Shown here one piece after another: positions 37,381 to 52,626 of a DNA stretch of 64,000 bases (position 1 is its first letter; each line of letters starts with the position of its first letter). Where the stretch lies: positions 454,626 to 518,625 of the forward strand of contig CANTAL010000200.1 of NCBI GenBank assembly GCA_947650365.1, given 5' to 3'. Under the pieces are notes generated by a model. The model saw nothing but the letters and a program-made list of their open reading frames with translations, did no database searches and was not told the DNA's origin. The position numbers were made by a program, and so were the translations under genes. The stretch is from Chamaelirium japonicum (lineage: Eukaryota > Streptophyta > Magnoliopsida > Liliales > Melanthiaceae).

Positions 37381-38072
37381 ATTCATTCATACGATCCATT
37401 CTAATTCATTCGTACGATCCATTCTAATTTCTTCGTATGATCTATTCTTATTCATTCGCACAATCTATTCTAATTCATTCGTACGATCCATTCTAATTCA
37501 TTCGCACGATCCATTCTAATTCATTCGCACGATCCATTCTAATTCATTCGTACGATCCATTCTAATTCATTCGTACGATCCATTCTAATTCATTCGTACG
37601 ATTCATTCTAATTCATTCGCACGATCCATTCTAATTCATTCGCACAATCTATTCTAATTCATTCGTATGATCCATTCTAATTCATTCGCACGATCCATTC
37701 TAATTCATTCATACGATCCATTCTATTTCATTCGTACGATCCATTCTAATTCATTCGTACGATCCATTCTAATTCATTCGTACGATTCATTCTAATTCAA
37801 TCCATTCTAATTCATTCGTACGATCCATTCTTACTCATTCGTACGATCCATTCTAATTCATTCATACGATCCATTCTAATTCATTCGCACGATCCATTCT
37901 AATTCATTCATACGATCCATTCGAATTCATTCGTACGATCCATTCTAATTCATTCGTACGATCCATTCTAATTCATTCGCACGATCCATTCTAATTCATT
38001 CATACGATCCATTCTATTTCCTTTGCACGATCCATTCTAATTCATTCATACAATCCATTCTAATTCTTTTGC
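36230..38072. repeat. Satellite + blocks with two - inserts
   Basis: - 36230-36364, + to 37226, - 37227-37357, + to 38072. The two - inserts are copies of each other, 995 bp apart, part of a tandem duplication starting near 35390. Unusual CACAATCTATACGTTCC fusion at 36094 and 37089. Confidence 0.86.
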
Positions 38073-39290
38073 ACGTATGAATGGATCGTACGAATGAATT
38101 AGAATGGATCGTACGAATGAATTAGATTGGATCGTATTAATGAATTAGAATTGATCGTGCGAATGAATTAGAATGGATCTTACGAATGAATTAGAATGGA
38201 ACGTATAGATTGTGCGAATGAATTAGAATGGATCGTACGAATGAATTAGAATGGATCGTACGAATGAATTAGAATGGATCGTACGAATGAGTAAGAATGG
38301 ATCGTACGAATGAAATAGAATGGATCGTATGAATGAATTAGAATGGATACGTGCGAATGAAATAGAATTGATCGTACGAATGAATTAGAATAGATTGTGT
38401 GAATGAATTAGAATGGATCGTATGAATGAATTGGAATGGATACATTCGTGCGAATGAATTAGAATGGATCGTACGAATGAAATAGAATGGATCGTGCGAA
38501 TGAATTAGAATGGATCGTACGAATGAATTAGAATGGATCGTACGAATGACTTAGAATGGATCGTTCGAATGAATTAGAATAGATTGTGCGAATGAATTAG
38601 AATGGATCGTACGAATGAATTAGAAAGGATACATTCGTGCGAATGAATTAGAATGGATCGTATGAGTGTGAATGAATTAGAATGGATTGTGCGAATGAAT
38701 TAGAATGGATCGTACGAATGAATTAGAATGGATCGTACGAATGAATTACAATGGATACATTCGTGCAAAAGAATTAGAATGGATTGTATGAATGAATTAG
38801 AATGGATCGTGCGAATAAATTAGAATGGATCATATGAATGAATTAGAATAGATCATGCGAATGAATTAGAATGGATCATACGAATGAATTAGAATGGATT
38901 GTGCGAAGGAATTAGAATGGATCGTACGAATGAATTAGAATGGATCGTACGAAGGAATTAGAATGGATGATGCGAATGAATTAGAATAGATCATACGAAT
39001 GAATTAGAATGGATTGTACGAATGAATTACAATGGATACATTCGTGCAAAAGAATTAGAATGGATTGTATGAATGAATTAGAATGGATCATTTGAGTGAA
39101 TGCGAATGGATCGTGCGAATGAATTAGAATGGAATGAATTAGAATGGATTGAATTAGAATGAATCGTACGAATGAATTAGAATGGATCGTACGAATGAAT
39201 TAGAATGGATCGTACGAATGAAATAGAATGGATCGTATGAATGAAATAGAATGGATCGTATGAATGAATTAGAATGGATACATTCGTGCG
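38073..39290 (-). repeat. Satellite - block
   Basis: About 53 reversed monomers, entered at TTTTGCACGTATGAATGG. It holds about 103 bp more than its copy at 48553 (an AAAGGATACATTCG and TATGAGTGTGAATG stretch near 38628-38672). Confidence 0.87.
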
Positions 39291-39793
39291 AATCCATTCT
39301 ATTTCATTCGTACGATCCATTCTAATTCATTCGCACGATCCATTCTAATTCATTCATACGATCCAATTAGAATGGATCGTATGAATGAATTAGAATGGAT
39401 CGTGCGAATGAATTAGAATGGATCGCATGAATCCATTCTATTTCATTCATACGATTCATATTAATGAATTAGAATGGATCGTGCGAATGAATTAGATTGG
39501 ATCGTACGAATGAGTAATAATGGATCGTGCGAATGAATTAGAATGGATCGTACGAATGAAATAGAATGGATTCGCACGAATGTATCCATTCTAATTCATT
39601 CATACGATCCATTCTAATTCATTCGTACGATCCATTCTAATTTCTTCGTATGATCTATTCTTATTCATTCGCCAATCTATTCTAATTCATTCGTACGATC
39701 CATTCTAATTCATTCGCACGATCCATTCTAATTCATTCATACGATCCATTCTAACTCATTCGCACGATCCATTCTAATTCATTCGCACGATCC
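39291..39793. repeat. Satellite mosaic of short inverted segments
   Basis: + to 39364, - to 39429, + to 39461, - to 39570, + to 39793. The same five segments with the same breakpoints occur at 49669-50170 and 55245-55745, so three copies of one mosaic are in the window. Confidence 0.85.
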
Positions 39794-41343
39794 TACGAAT
39801 GAATTAGAATGGATCGTATGAATGAATTAGAATGGATCGTGCGAATGAATTAGAATGGATCGTATGAATGAATTAGAATGGATCGTACGAAGGAATTAGA
39901 ATGGATCGTACGAATGAATTAGAATGGATCGTACGAATGAATTAGAATGGATACGAATGGATCGTATGAATGAATTAGAATGAATCGTACGAATGAAATA
40001 GAATGGATCGTAAGAAGGAATTAGAATGGATCATATGAATGAATTAGAATGGATCGTATGAATGAATTAGAATGGATCGTGCGAATAAATCAGAATGGAT
40101 CGTATGAATGAATTAGAATGGATCGTATGAATGAATTAGAGTGGATCGTGCGAATGAATTAGAATGGATCGTGCGAATGAATTAGAATGGATCATACGAA
40201 TGAATTAGAATGGATCGTACGAATGAATTAGAATGGATCGTACGAAGGAATTAGAATGGAACGTACGAATGAATTAGAATGGATCGTACGAATGAATTAG
40301 AATGGATACGAATGGATCGTATGAATGAATTAGAATGGATCGTACGAATGAAATAGAATGGATCGTACGAAGGAATTAGAATGGATCATATGAATGAATT
40401 AGAATGGATCATATGAATGAATTAGAATGGATCGTGCGAATAAATTAGAATGGATCGTATGAATGAATTAGAATGGATCGTACGAATGAATTAGAATAGA
40501 TTGTGCGAATGGATTAGAATGGATCATACGATTGAGTAAGAATGGATTGTACGAATGAAATAGAATAGATCGTACGAATGAATTAGAATGGATCGTATGA
40601 ATGAATTAGAATGGATCGTGCGAATGAATTAGAATGGATCGTACGAATGAATTAGAATGGATCGTATGAATGAATTAGAATGGATCGTAGTAATGAATTA
40701 GAATGGATCGTACTAATGAAATAGACTGGATTGTACGAATGAGATAGAATGGATCGTACGAATGAATTAGAATGGATACATTCATGCGAATGAATTAGAA
40801 TGGATCATACGAATGAATTAGAATGGATTCATTCGTGCGAATGAATTAGAATGGATCGTACGAATGAGTAAGAATAGATCGTACGAATGAATTAGAATGG
40901 ATTGAATTAGAATGAATCATACGAATGAATTAGAATGGATCGTACGAATGAATTAGAATGGATCGTACGAATGAATTAGAATGGATCGTACAAATGAATT
41001 AGAATGGATCGTACGAATGAATTAGAATGGATCGTGCGAATGAATTAGAATGGATCGTACGAATGAATTTGAATAGATTGAACGAATGAATTAGAATAGA
41101 TTGTGCGAATGAATTAGAATGGATCGTACGAATGAATTAGAATGGATCGTACGAATGAATTAGAATGGATCGTACGAATGAATTAGAATGGATCGTGCGA
41201 ATGAATTAGAATGGATCGTACGAATGAATTAGAATAGATTGTGCGAATGAATAAGAATAGATCATACGAAGAAATTAGAATGGATCGTACGAATGAATTA
41301 GAATGGATCGTATGAATGAATTAGAATGGATACATTCGTGCGA
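39794..41343 (-). repeat. Satellite - block spanning the 10.4-kb unit boundary
   Basis: About 67 reversed monomers. The 10.4-kb unit 1/unit 2 boundary falls at about 40.98 kb inside this block with no foreign sequence and no change in orientation. Starts CGATCCTACGAATG. Confidence 0.86.
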
Positions 41344-43477
41344 GTCCATTCTATTTCATTCGTACGATCCATTCTAATTCATTCGCACGATCCATTCTTA
41401 CTCATTCGTACGATCCATTCTAATTCATTCGTACGATCCATTCTAATTCATTCGTACGATCCATTCTAATTCAATCCATGCGAATGAATACGAATGGATT
41501 AGAATGGATCGTACAAATGAATTAGATTGGATCGTACGAATGAAATAGAATGGATCGTATGAATGAATTAGAATGGATCGTGCGAATGAATTAGAGTGGA
41601 TCGTACGAATGAAATAGAATGGATTCGCACGAATGTATCCATTCTAATTCAATGGATCGTGCGAATGAATTAGAATGGATCGTACGAATGAATTAGAATG
41701 GATCGTACGAAGGAATTAGAATAGATCGTACGAATGAATTAGAATGGATCGTACGAATGAATTAGAATGGATTGAATTAGAATGAATCGTACGAATGAAT
41801 TAGAATGAATCATACCGTACGAATGAATTAGAATGGATCGTACGAATGAATTAGAATAGATCGTACGTATGAATTAGAATGGATACATTCGTGCGAATGA
41901 ATTAGAATGGATCGTACGAATGAAATAGAATGGATCGTGCGAATGAATTAGAATGGATCGTACGAATGAAATAGAATGGATCATACGAATGACTTAGAAT
42001 GGATCATTCGAATGAATTAGAATAGATTGTGCGAATGAATTAGAATGGATCGGACGAATGAATTAGACTGGATCTGGATCGTACGAATGATTTATTCTAT
42101 GAATGGATCGTAAGAATGAATTAGAATGGATCTGGATCGTTTATCCATTCTAATTCCTTCGTACGATCCATTCTAATTCATTCGTATGATCCATTCTAAT
42201 TCATTCGCACGATCCATTCTAATTCATTCGCACGAATGTATCCATTCTAATTCATACGTACGATCTATTCTAATTCATTCGTACGATCCATTCTAATTCA
42301 TTCGCACAATCCATTCTAATTCATTTGCACGATCTATTCTAATTCTTTCATACAATCCATTCTAATTCTTTTGCACGAAGGTATCCATTCTAATTCATTC
42401 GTACTATCCATTCTAATTATCCGTACGATCTGTTCTATTTCAATCGTACGATCCATTCTTATCGTACGAATGAATTAGAATGGATCGTACGAATGAATTA
42501 GAATGGATAGTACGAATGAATTAGAATGGATACATTCATGCGAATGGATCATATGATCCATTCTAATTCATTCGCACGATCCATTCTAATTCATTCGCAC
42601 GATCCATTCTAATTCATTCATACGATCCATTCTAATTCATTCATACGATCCATTCTAATTCATTCGTACGGATAAATGAATTTGGATCGTGCTAATGAAT
42701 TAGAATGGATCGTACGAATGAATTAGAATGGATTGTGCGAATGAATTAGAATGGATCGTACGAATGAAATAGAATGGATCGTACGAATGAATTAGAATAG
42801 ATCGTACGAATGAATTAGAATGGATCGTACGAAGGAATTAAAATGGATAGTACGAATGAAGTAGAATGGATACCTTCGTGCAAATGAATTAGAATGGATC
42901 GTACGAATGAGTAAGAATGGATCGTACGAATGAATTAGAATGGATCGTACGAATGAATTAGAATGGATCTTACGAATTAATTAGAATGGAACGTATAGAT
43001 TGTGCGAATGAATTAGAACGGATCGTACGAATGAATTAGAATGGATCATACGAATGAATTAGAATGGATCGTGCGAATGAATTTGAATGGATCGCACGAA
43101 TGTATCCATTCTAATTCATTCATACGATCCATTCTAATTCATTCGTACGATCCATTCTTACTCATTCGTACGATCCATTCTAATTCATTCGCACGAATGA
43201 ATCCATTCTAATTCATTCGTATGATCCATTCTAATTCATTCGCATGAATGTATCCATTCTAATTCATTCATACGATCCATTCTAATTCATTAATACGATC
43301 CTATCTAATTCATTCGTACGATCCATTCTAATCCATTCGTATTCATTCGCATGGATTGAATTAGAATGGATCGTACGAATGAATTAGAATGGATCGTACG
43401 AATGAATTAGAATGGATCGTACGAATGAGTAAGAATGGATCGTGCGAATGAATTAGAATGGATACATTCGTGCGAAT
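41344..43477. repeat. Satellite mosaic in 10.4-kb unit 2
   Basis: + to 41479, - to 42140 (splinter at 41627), + to 42461, - to 42551, + to 42674, - to 43093, + to 43350, - to 43477: segment for segment the same as 30933-33066, at a constant offset of 10,412. Confidence 0.86.
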
Positions 43478-46400
43478 CCATTCTATTCCATTCGTACGAT
43501 CTATTCTAATTCATTCGCACGATCCATTCTAATTCATTCATACGATCCATTCTATTTCATTCGTATGATCCATTCTAATTCATTCGTACGGTATGATTCA
43601 TTCTAATTCATTCGTACGATTCATTCTAATTCAATCCATTCTAATTCATTCGTACGATCCATTCTAATTCATTCGTACGATCCATTCTAATTTCTTCGTA
43701 CGATCCATTCTAATTTATTCGTACGATCCATTCTAATTCATTCGCACGATCCATTGAATTAGAATGGATACATTCGTGCGAATCCATTCTATTTCATTCG
43801 TACGATCCATTCTAATTCATTCGCACGATCCATTCTAATTCATTCATACGATCCATTCTATTTCATTCGTACGATCCATTCTAATTCATTCGTACGATCC
43901 ATTCTAATTCATTCTAATTCATTCGTACGATCCATTCTAATTCATTCGTACGATCCATTCTAATTCCTTCGTATGATCCATTCTAATTCATTCGAACGAT
44001 CCATTCTAAGTCATTCGTACGATCCATTCTAATTCATTCGTACGATCCATTCTAATTCATTCGAACGATCCATTCTAATTCATTAATACGATCCAATCGA
44101 ATTCATTCATACGATCCATTCTAATTCATTCGTACGATCCATTCTAATTCATTCGCACGATCCATTCTAATTCATTCGAACGATCCATTCTATTTCATTC
44201 GTACGATCCATTCTTACTCATTCGTACGATCCATTCTAATTCATTCATACGATCCATTCTAATTCCTTCGTATGATCCATTCTAATTCATTCGTACGGTA
44301 TGATTCATTCGAATTCATTCGTACGATTCATTCTAATTCAATCCATTCTAATTCATTCGTATGATCCATTCTAATTCATTTGTACGATCCATTCTAATTC
44401 ATTCGTACGATTCATTCTAATTCATTCCATTCTAATTCATTCGTACAATCCATTCTTACTCATTCGTACGATCCATTCTAATTCATTCGCACGAATGAAT
44501 CCATTCTAATTCATTCGTATGATCCATTCTAATTCATTCGCATAAATGTATCCATTCTAATTCATTCGTACGATCCATTCTATCTCATTCGTACAATCCA
44601 TTCTATTTCATTCGTACGATCCATTCTAATTCATTCGCACGATCCATTCTAATTCATTCGCATGATCCATTCTAATTCATTCGTACGATCGATTCTAATT
44701 CATTCGTACGATCCATTCTACTTCCTTCGTACGATCCATTCTAATTCATTCGTACGATCCATTCTAATTCATTCGCACGATCCATTGAATTAGAATGGAT
44801 ACATTCGTGCGAATCCATTCTATTTCATTCGTACGATCCATTCTAATTCATTCGCACGATCCATTCTAATTCATTCATACGATCCATTCTATTTCATTCG
44901 TACGATCCATTCTAATTAATTCGTACGATCCATTCTAATTCATTCTAATTCATTCGTACGATCCATTCTAATTCATTCGTACGATCCATTCTAATTCCTT
45001 CGTACGATCCATTCCAATTCATTCGTACGATCCATTCTAATTTATTCATACGATCCATTCTAATTCATTCGCACGATCCATTCTAATTCATTAATAAGAT
45101 CCAATCGAATTCATTCATACGATCCATTCTAATTCATTCGTACGATCCATTCTAATTCATTCGCACGATCCATTCTAATTCATTCGAACGATCCATTCTA
45201 TTTCATTCGTACGATCCATTCTTACTCATTCGTACGATCCATTCTAATTCATTCGTACGATCCATTCTAATTCCTTCGTATGATCCATTCTAATTAATTC
45301 GTACGGTATAATTCATTCGAATTCATTCGTACGATTCATTCTAATTCAATCCATTCTAATTCATTCGTATGATCCATTCTAATTCATTTGTACGATCCAT
45401 TCTAATTCATTCGTACGATTCATTCTAATTCATTCCATTCTAATTCATTCGTACGATCCATTCTTACTCATTCGTACGATCCATTCTAATTCATTCGCAC
45501 GAATGAATCCATTCTAATTCATTCGTATGATCCATTCTAATTCATTCGCATGAATGTATCCATTCTAATTCATTTGTACGATCCATTCTATCTCATTCGT
45601 ACAATCCATTCTATTTCATTCGTACGATCCATTCTAATTCATTCGCACGATCCATTCTAATTCATTCGCATGATCCATTCTAATTCATTCGTACGATCGA
45701 TTCTAATTCATTCATACGATCCATTCTAATTCATTCGCACGAATGTATCCATTCTAATTCATTTGTACGATCCATTCTAATTCATTCGCACAATCAATTC
45801 TAATTCATTAATACGATCCAATCTAATTCATTCATACGATCTATTCTAATTCATTCGCACGAATATATCCTTTCTAATTCATTCGTACGATCCATTCTAA
45901 TTCATTTGCACGATCCATTCTAATTCATGCATACGATCCAATCTAATTCATTCATACGATCCATTCTAATTCATTCGCACGAATGTATCCATTCTAATTC
46001 ATTCATACAATCCATTCTAATTCATTTGCACGATCCATTCTAATTCATTCATTCAATCCATTCTAATTCTTTTGCACGAATGTATCCATTCTAATTCATT
46101 CGCACGAATGTATCCTTTCTAATTCATTCGTACGATCCATTCTAATTCATTCGCACAATCTATTCTAATTCATTCGAACGAGCCATTGTAAGTCATTCGT
46201 ACGATCCATTCTAATTCATTCGTACGATCCATTCTAATTCATTCGCACGATCCATTCTATTTCATTCGTACGATCCATTCTAATTCATTCGCACGAATGT
46301 ATCCATTCCGATTCATTCGTACGATCCATTCTAATTCATTCGCACAATCTATTCTAATTCATTCGTACGATCAATTCTAATTCATTCGCACGCATCCATT

Positions 46401-46665
46401 CTAATTCATTCATACGATCCATTCTATTTCATTCGTACGATCCATTCTTACTCATTCGTACGATCCATTCGAATTCATTCGTACGATCTATTCTAATTCA
46501 TTCGTACGATCCATTCTAATTCATTCGCACAATCTATACGTTCCATTCTAATTCATTCGTAAGATCCATTCTAATTCATTCGCACGATCCATTCTAATTC
46601 ATTAATACGATCCAATCTAATTAATTCGTACGATCCATTCTAATCCATTCGTATTCATTCGCATG
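43478..46665 (+). repeat. Satellite + block, copy of 33067-36229
   Basis: Two - islands at 43754-43781 and 44784-44811. It has one more 23-bp monomer than unit 1 (offset moves from 10,412 to 10,435 before 46536). Confidence 0.87.
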
Positions 46666-48552
46666 GATTGAATTAGAATGGATCGTACGAATGAATTAGA
46701 ATGGATCGTACGAATGAATTAGAATGGATCGTACGAATGAGTAAGAATGGATCGTGCGAATGAATTAGAATGGATCGTACGAATGAAATAGAATGGATTC
46801 GCACGAATGTATCCATTCTAATTCATTAATACGATCCAATCTAATTCATACATACGATCTATTCTAATTCATTCGCACGAATATATCCTTTCTAATTCAT
46901 TCATACGATCCATTCTAATTCATTCGCACGATCCATTCTAATTCATCCATACGATCCAATCTAATTCATTCATACGATCCATTCTAATTCATTCGCACGA
47001 ATGTATCCATTCTAATTCATTCATACAATCCATTCTAATTCATTTGCACGATCCATTCTAATTCATTCATTCAATCCATTCTAATTCTTTTGCACGAATG
47101 TATCCATTCTAATTCATTCGCACGAATGTATCCTTTCTAATTTATTCGTACGATCCATTCTAATTCATTCGCACAATCTATTCTAATTCATTCGAACGAT
47201 CCATTGTAAGTCATTCGTACGATCCATTCTAATTCATTCGTACGATCCATTCTAATTCATTCGCACGATCCATTCTATTTCATTCGTACGATCCATTCTA
47301 ATTCATTCGCACGAATGTATCCATTCCGATTCATTCGTACGATCCATTCTAATTCATTCGCACAATCTATTCTATTTCATTCGTACGATCAATTCTAATT
47401 CATTCGCACGTATCCATTCTAATTCATTCATACGATCCATTGTATTTCATTCGTACGATCCATTCTTACTCATTCGTACGATCCATTCTAATTCATTCGT
47501 ACGATCCATTCAAATTCATTCGTACGATCAATTCTAATTCATTCGCACAATCTATACGTTCCATTCTAATTCATTCGTAAGATCCATTCTAATTCATTCG
47601 CACGATCCATTCTAATTCATTAATACGATCCAATCTAATTCATTCGTACGATCCATTCTAATCCATTCGTATTCATTCGCATGGATTGAATTAGAATGGA
47701 TCGTACGAATGAATTAGAATGGATCGTACGAATGAATTAGAATGGATCGTACGAATGAGTAAGAATGGATCGTGCGAATGAATTAGAATGGATCGTACGA
47801 ATGAAACAGAATGGATTCGCACGAATGTATCCATTCTAATTCATTCATACGATCCATTCTAATTCATTCGTATGATCCAATCTAATTCATTCGTATGATC
47901 TATTCTTATTCATTCGCACAATCTATTCTAATTCATTTGTACGATCCATTCTAATTCATTCGCATGATCCATTCTAATTCATTTATACGATCCATTCTAA
48001 TTCATTCGTACGATCCATTCTAATTCATTCGTACGATCCATTCTAATTCATTCGCACAATCTATTCTAATTCATTCGTACGATTCATTCTAATTCATTCG
48101 CACGATCCATTCTAATTCATTCGCACAATCTATTCTAATTCATTCGTATGATCCATTCTAATTCATTCGCACGATCCATTCTAATTCATTCCTACGATCC
48201 ATTCTATTTCATTCGTACGATCCATTCTAATTCATTCGTACGATCCGTTCTAATTCATTCGTACGATTCATTCTAATTCAATCCATTCTAATTCATTCGT
48301 ACGATCCATTCTTACTCATTCGTATGATCCATTCTAATTTATTCATACGATCCATTCTAATTCATTCGCACGATCCATTCTAATTCATTCATACGATCCA
48401 TTCGAATTTATTCGTACGATCCATTCTAATTCATTCGTACGATCCATTCTAATTCATTCGCACGATCCATTCTAATTCATTCATACGATCCATTCTATTT
48501 CATTTGCACGATCCATTCTAATTCATTCATACAATCCATTCTAATTCTTTTG
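46666..48552. repeat. Satellite + blocks with two - inserts, unit 2
   Basis: - to 46799, + to 47683, - to 47816, + to 48552; the inserts are about 1,018 bp apart here against 995 in unit 1. Offset reaches 10,481 by 48552, another two monomers gained. Confidence 0.86.
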
Positions 48553-49668
48553 CACGTATGAATGGATCGTATGAATGAATTAGAATGGATCGTACGAATG
48601 AATTAGATTGGATCGTATTAATGAATTAGAATTGATCGTGCGAATGAATTAGAATGGATCTTACGAATGAATTAGAATGGAACGTATAGATTGTGCGAAT
48701 GAATTAGAATGGATCGTACGAATGAATTAGAATGGATCGTACGAATGAATTAGAATGGATCGTACGAATGAGTAAGAATGGATCGTACGAATGAAATAGA
48801 ATGGATCGTATGAATGAATTAGAATGGATACGTGCGAATGAAATAGAATTGATCGTACGAATGAATTAGAATAGATTGTGTGAATGAATTAGAATGGATC
48901 GTACGAATGAATTGGAATGGATACATTCGTGCGAATGAATTAGAATGGATCGTACGAATGAAATAGAATGGATCGTGCGAATGAATTAGAATGGATCGTA
49001 CGAATGAATTAGAATGGATCGTACGAATGACTTAGAATGGATCGTTCGAATGAATTAGAATAGATTGTGCGAATGAATTAGAATGGATCGTACGAATGAA
49101 TTAGAATGGATCGTACGAATGAATTAGAATGGATACATTCGTGCAAAAGAATTAGAATGGATTGTATGAATGAATTAGAATGGATCGTGCGAATAAATTA
49201 GAATGGATCATTTGAATGAATTAGAATAGATCATGCGAATGAATTAGAATGGATCATACGAATGAATTAGAATGGATTGTGCGAATGAATTAGAATGGAT
49301 CGTACGAATGAATTAGAATGGATCGTACGAAGGAATTAGAATGGATCATGCGAATGAATTAGAATAGATCATACGAATGAATTAGAATGGATTGTACGAA
49401 TGAATTACAATGGATAAATTCGTGCAAAAGAATTAGAATGGATTGTATGAACGAATTAGAATGGATCGTTTGAGTGAATGCGAATGGATCGTGCGAATGA
49501 ATTAGAATGGAATGAATTAGAATGGATTGAATTAGAATGAATCGTACGAATGAATTAGAATGGATCGTACGAATGAATTAGAATGGATCGTAGGAATGAA
49601 ATAGAATGGATCGTATGAATGAAATAGAATGGATCGTATGAATGAATTAGAATGGATACATTCGTGCG
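48553..49668 (-). repeat. Satellite - block, copy of 38073-39290
   Basis: Shorter than its unit-1 copy by about 103 bp, which is not a multiple of 23. The 5.6-kb duplication begins in this block near 48985. Confidence 0.86.
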
Positions 49669-50170
49669 AATCCATTCTATTTCATTCGTACGATCCATTC
49701 TAATTCATTCGCACGATCCATTCTAATTCATTCATACGATCCAATTAGAATGGATCGTATGAATGAATTAGAATGGATCGTGCGAATGAATTAGAATGGA
49801 TCGCATGAATCCATTCTATTTCATTCATACGATTCATATTAATGAATTAGAATGGATCGTGCGAATGAATTAGAATGGATCGTACGAATGAGTAAGAATG
49901 GATCGTGCGAATGAATTAGAATGGATCGTACGAATAAAATAGAATGGATTCGCACGAATGTATCCATTCTAATTCATTCATACGATCCATTCTAATTCAT
50001 TCGTACGATCCATTCTAATTTCTTCGTATGATCTATTCTTATTCATTCGCCAATCTATTCTAATTCATTCGTACGATCCATTCTAATTCATTCGCACGAT
50101 CCATTCTAATTCATTCATACGATCCATTCTAACTCATTCGCACGATCCATTCTAATTCATTCGCACGATC
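49669..50170. repeat. Satellite mosaic, second copy
   Basis: Copy of 39291-39793. Segments: + to 49742, - to 49808, + to 49841, - to 49947, + to 50170. Confidence 0.85.
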
Positions 50171-52626
50171 CTACGAATGAATTAGAATGGATCGTATGAA
50201 TGAATTTGAATGGATCGTGCGAATGAATTAGAATGGATCGTATGAATGAATTAGAATGGATCGTACGAAGGAATTAGAATGGATCGTACGAATGAATTAG
50301 AATGGATCGTACGAATGAATTAGAATGGATACGAATGGATCGTATGAATGAATTAGAATGAATCGTACGAATGAAATAGAATGGATCGTAAGAAGGAATT
50401 AGAATGGATCATATGAATGAATTAGAATGGATCGTATGAATGAATTAGAATGGATCGTGCGAATAAATTAGAATGGATCGTATGAATGAATTAGAATGGA
50501 TCGTACGAATGAATTAGAGTGGATCGTGCGAATGAATTAGAATGGATCGTGCGAATGAATTAGAATGGATCCTACGAATGAATTAGAATGGATCGTACGA
50601 AGGAATTAGAATGGATCGTACGAATGAATTAGAATGGATCGTACGAATGAATTAGAATGGATACGAATGGATCGTATGAATGAATTAGAATGGATCGTAC
50701 GAATGAAATAGAATGGATCGTACGAAGGAATTAGAATGGATCATATGAATGAATTAGAATGGATCGTATGAATGAATTAGAATGGATCGTGCGAATAAAT
50801 TAGAATGGATCGTATGAATGAATTAGAATGGATCGTACGAATGAATTAGAATAGATTGTGCGAATGGATTAGAATGGATCATACGATTGAGTAAGAATGG
50901 ATTGTACGAGTGAAATAGAATAGATCGTACGAATGAATTAGAATGGATCGTATGAATGAATTAGAATGGATCGTGCGAATGAATTAGAATGGATCGTACG
51001 AATGAATTAGAATGGATCGTATGAATGAATTAGAATGGATCGTAGTAATGAATTAGAATTGATCGTACTAATGAAATAGACTGGATTGTACGAATGAGAT
51101 AGAATGGATCGTACGAATGAATTAGAATGGATACATTCATGCGAATGAATTAGAATGGATCATACGAATGAATTAGAATGAATTCATTCGTGCGAATGAA
51201 TTAGAATGGATCGTACGAATGAGTAAGAATGGATCGTACGAATGAATTAGAATGGATTGAATTAGAATGAATTATACGAATGAATTAGAATGGATCGTAC
51301 GAATGAATTAGAATGGATCGTACGAATGAATTAGAATGGATGGAATTAGAATGAATCGTACGAATGAATTAGAATGAATCATACCGTACGAATGAATTAG
51401 AATGGATCATACGAAGGAATTAGAATGGATCGTACGAATGAATTAGAATGGATCGTACGAATGAATTAGAGTGGATCGTACGAAGGAATTAGAATGGATC
51501 GTACGAAGGAATTAGAATGGATAGTACGAATGAATTAGAATAGATACCTTCGTGCAAATAAATTAGAATTGATCGTACGAATGAGTAAGAATGGATCGTA
51601 CGAATGAAATAGAATGGATTGTATGAATGAATTAGAATGGATCGTGCGAATGAATTAGAATGGATCGTACGAATGAATTAGAATAGATTGTGCGAATGAA
51701 TTAGAATGGATCGTACGAATGAATTAGAATGGATCGTACGAATGAATTAGAATGGATCGTATGCATGAATTAGAATGGATCGTGCGAATGAATTAGAATG
51801 GATCGTACGAATGAATTAGAATGGATCGTACGAACGAATTAGAATGGATCGTATGAATGAATGAGATTGGATCGTATTAATGAATTAGAATGGATCGTAC
51901 GAATGAATTAGCATGGATTGAATTAGAATGAATCGTACGAATGAATTAGAATGAATCATACCGTACGAATGAATTAGAATGGATCATACGAAGGAATTAG
52001 AATGGATCGTATGAATGAATTAGAATGGATCGTGCGAATGAAATAGAATGGATCGTATGAATGAATTAGAATGGATCGTGCGAATGAATTAGAATGGATC
52101 GTTCGAATGAATTAGAATAGATTGTGCGAATGAATTAGAATGGATCGTACGAATGAATTAGAATGGATCGTGCGAATAAATTAGAATGGATCGTATGAAT
52201 GAATTAGAATGGATCGTACGAATAAATTAGAATAGATTGTGCGAATGAATTAGAATGGATCGTACGAATGAATTAGAATGGATCGTACGAATGAATTAGA
52301 ATAGATCGTACGAATGAATTAGAATGGATCGTACGAATGAATTAGAATGGATCGTGCGAATGAATTAGAATGGATCGTACGAATGAATTAGAATCGATTG
52401 TGCAAATGAATTAGAATGGATCGTACGAATGAATTAGAATGGATCGTACGAATGAATTAGAATGGATCGTATGCATGAATTAGAATGGATCATGCGAATG
52501 AATTAGAATGGATCGTACGAATGAATTAGAATGGATCGTACGAAGGAATTAGAATAGATCGTATGAATGAATTAGAATGGATCGTGCGAATGAATTAGAA
52601 TGGATCGTACGAATGAAATAGAATGG
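50171..52626 (-). repeat. Satellite - block, long
   Basis: About 106 reversed monomers. Similarity to unit 1 stops near 51335 at the odd GGATGGAATTAG unit. Two ATACCGTACG markers (51381, 51959). Ends GGATTCGCACGAATGTATCC. Confidence 0.88.

Larger units (their letters stand above)
30570..40980. repeat. 10.4-kb tandem segmental unit, copy 1
   Basis: Rare anchors pair with copy 2: AGTCCATT 30931/41343, ATCCATGCG 31062/41474, TTAGACTGGA 31651/42063, TAAATGAATT 32261/42673, CATTGAATTA 34371/44783, all at offset 10,412; then 10,435 (36101/46536), 10,481 (38071/48552), 10,378 (39451/49829) and 10,355 (40721/51076). Steps of 23 are monomer gains or losses. Edges are approximate. Confidence 0.93.
40980..51335. 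repeat. 10.4-kb tandem segmental unit, copy 2
   Basis: Directly follows copy 1 in the same orientation. It ends where GGATGGAATTAG (51338) departs from the copy-1 sequence. It shares its last 2.3 kb with the younger 5.6-kb duplication. Confidence 0.93.
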
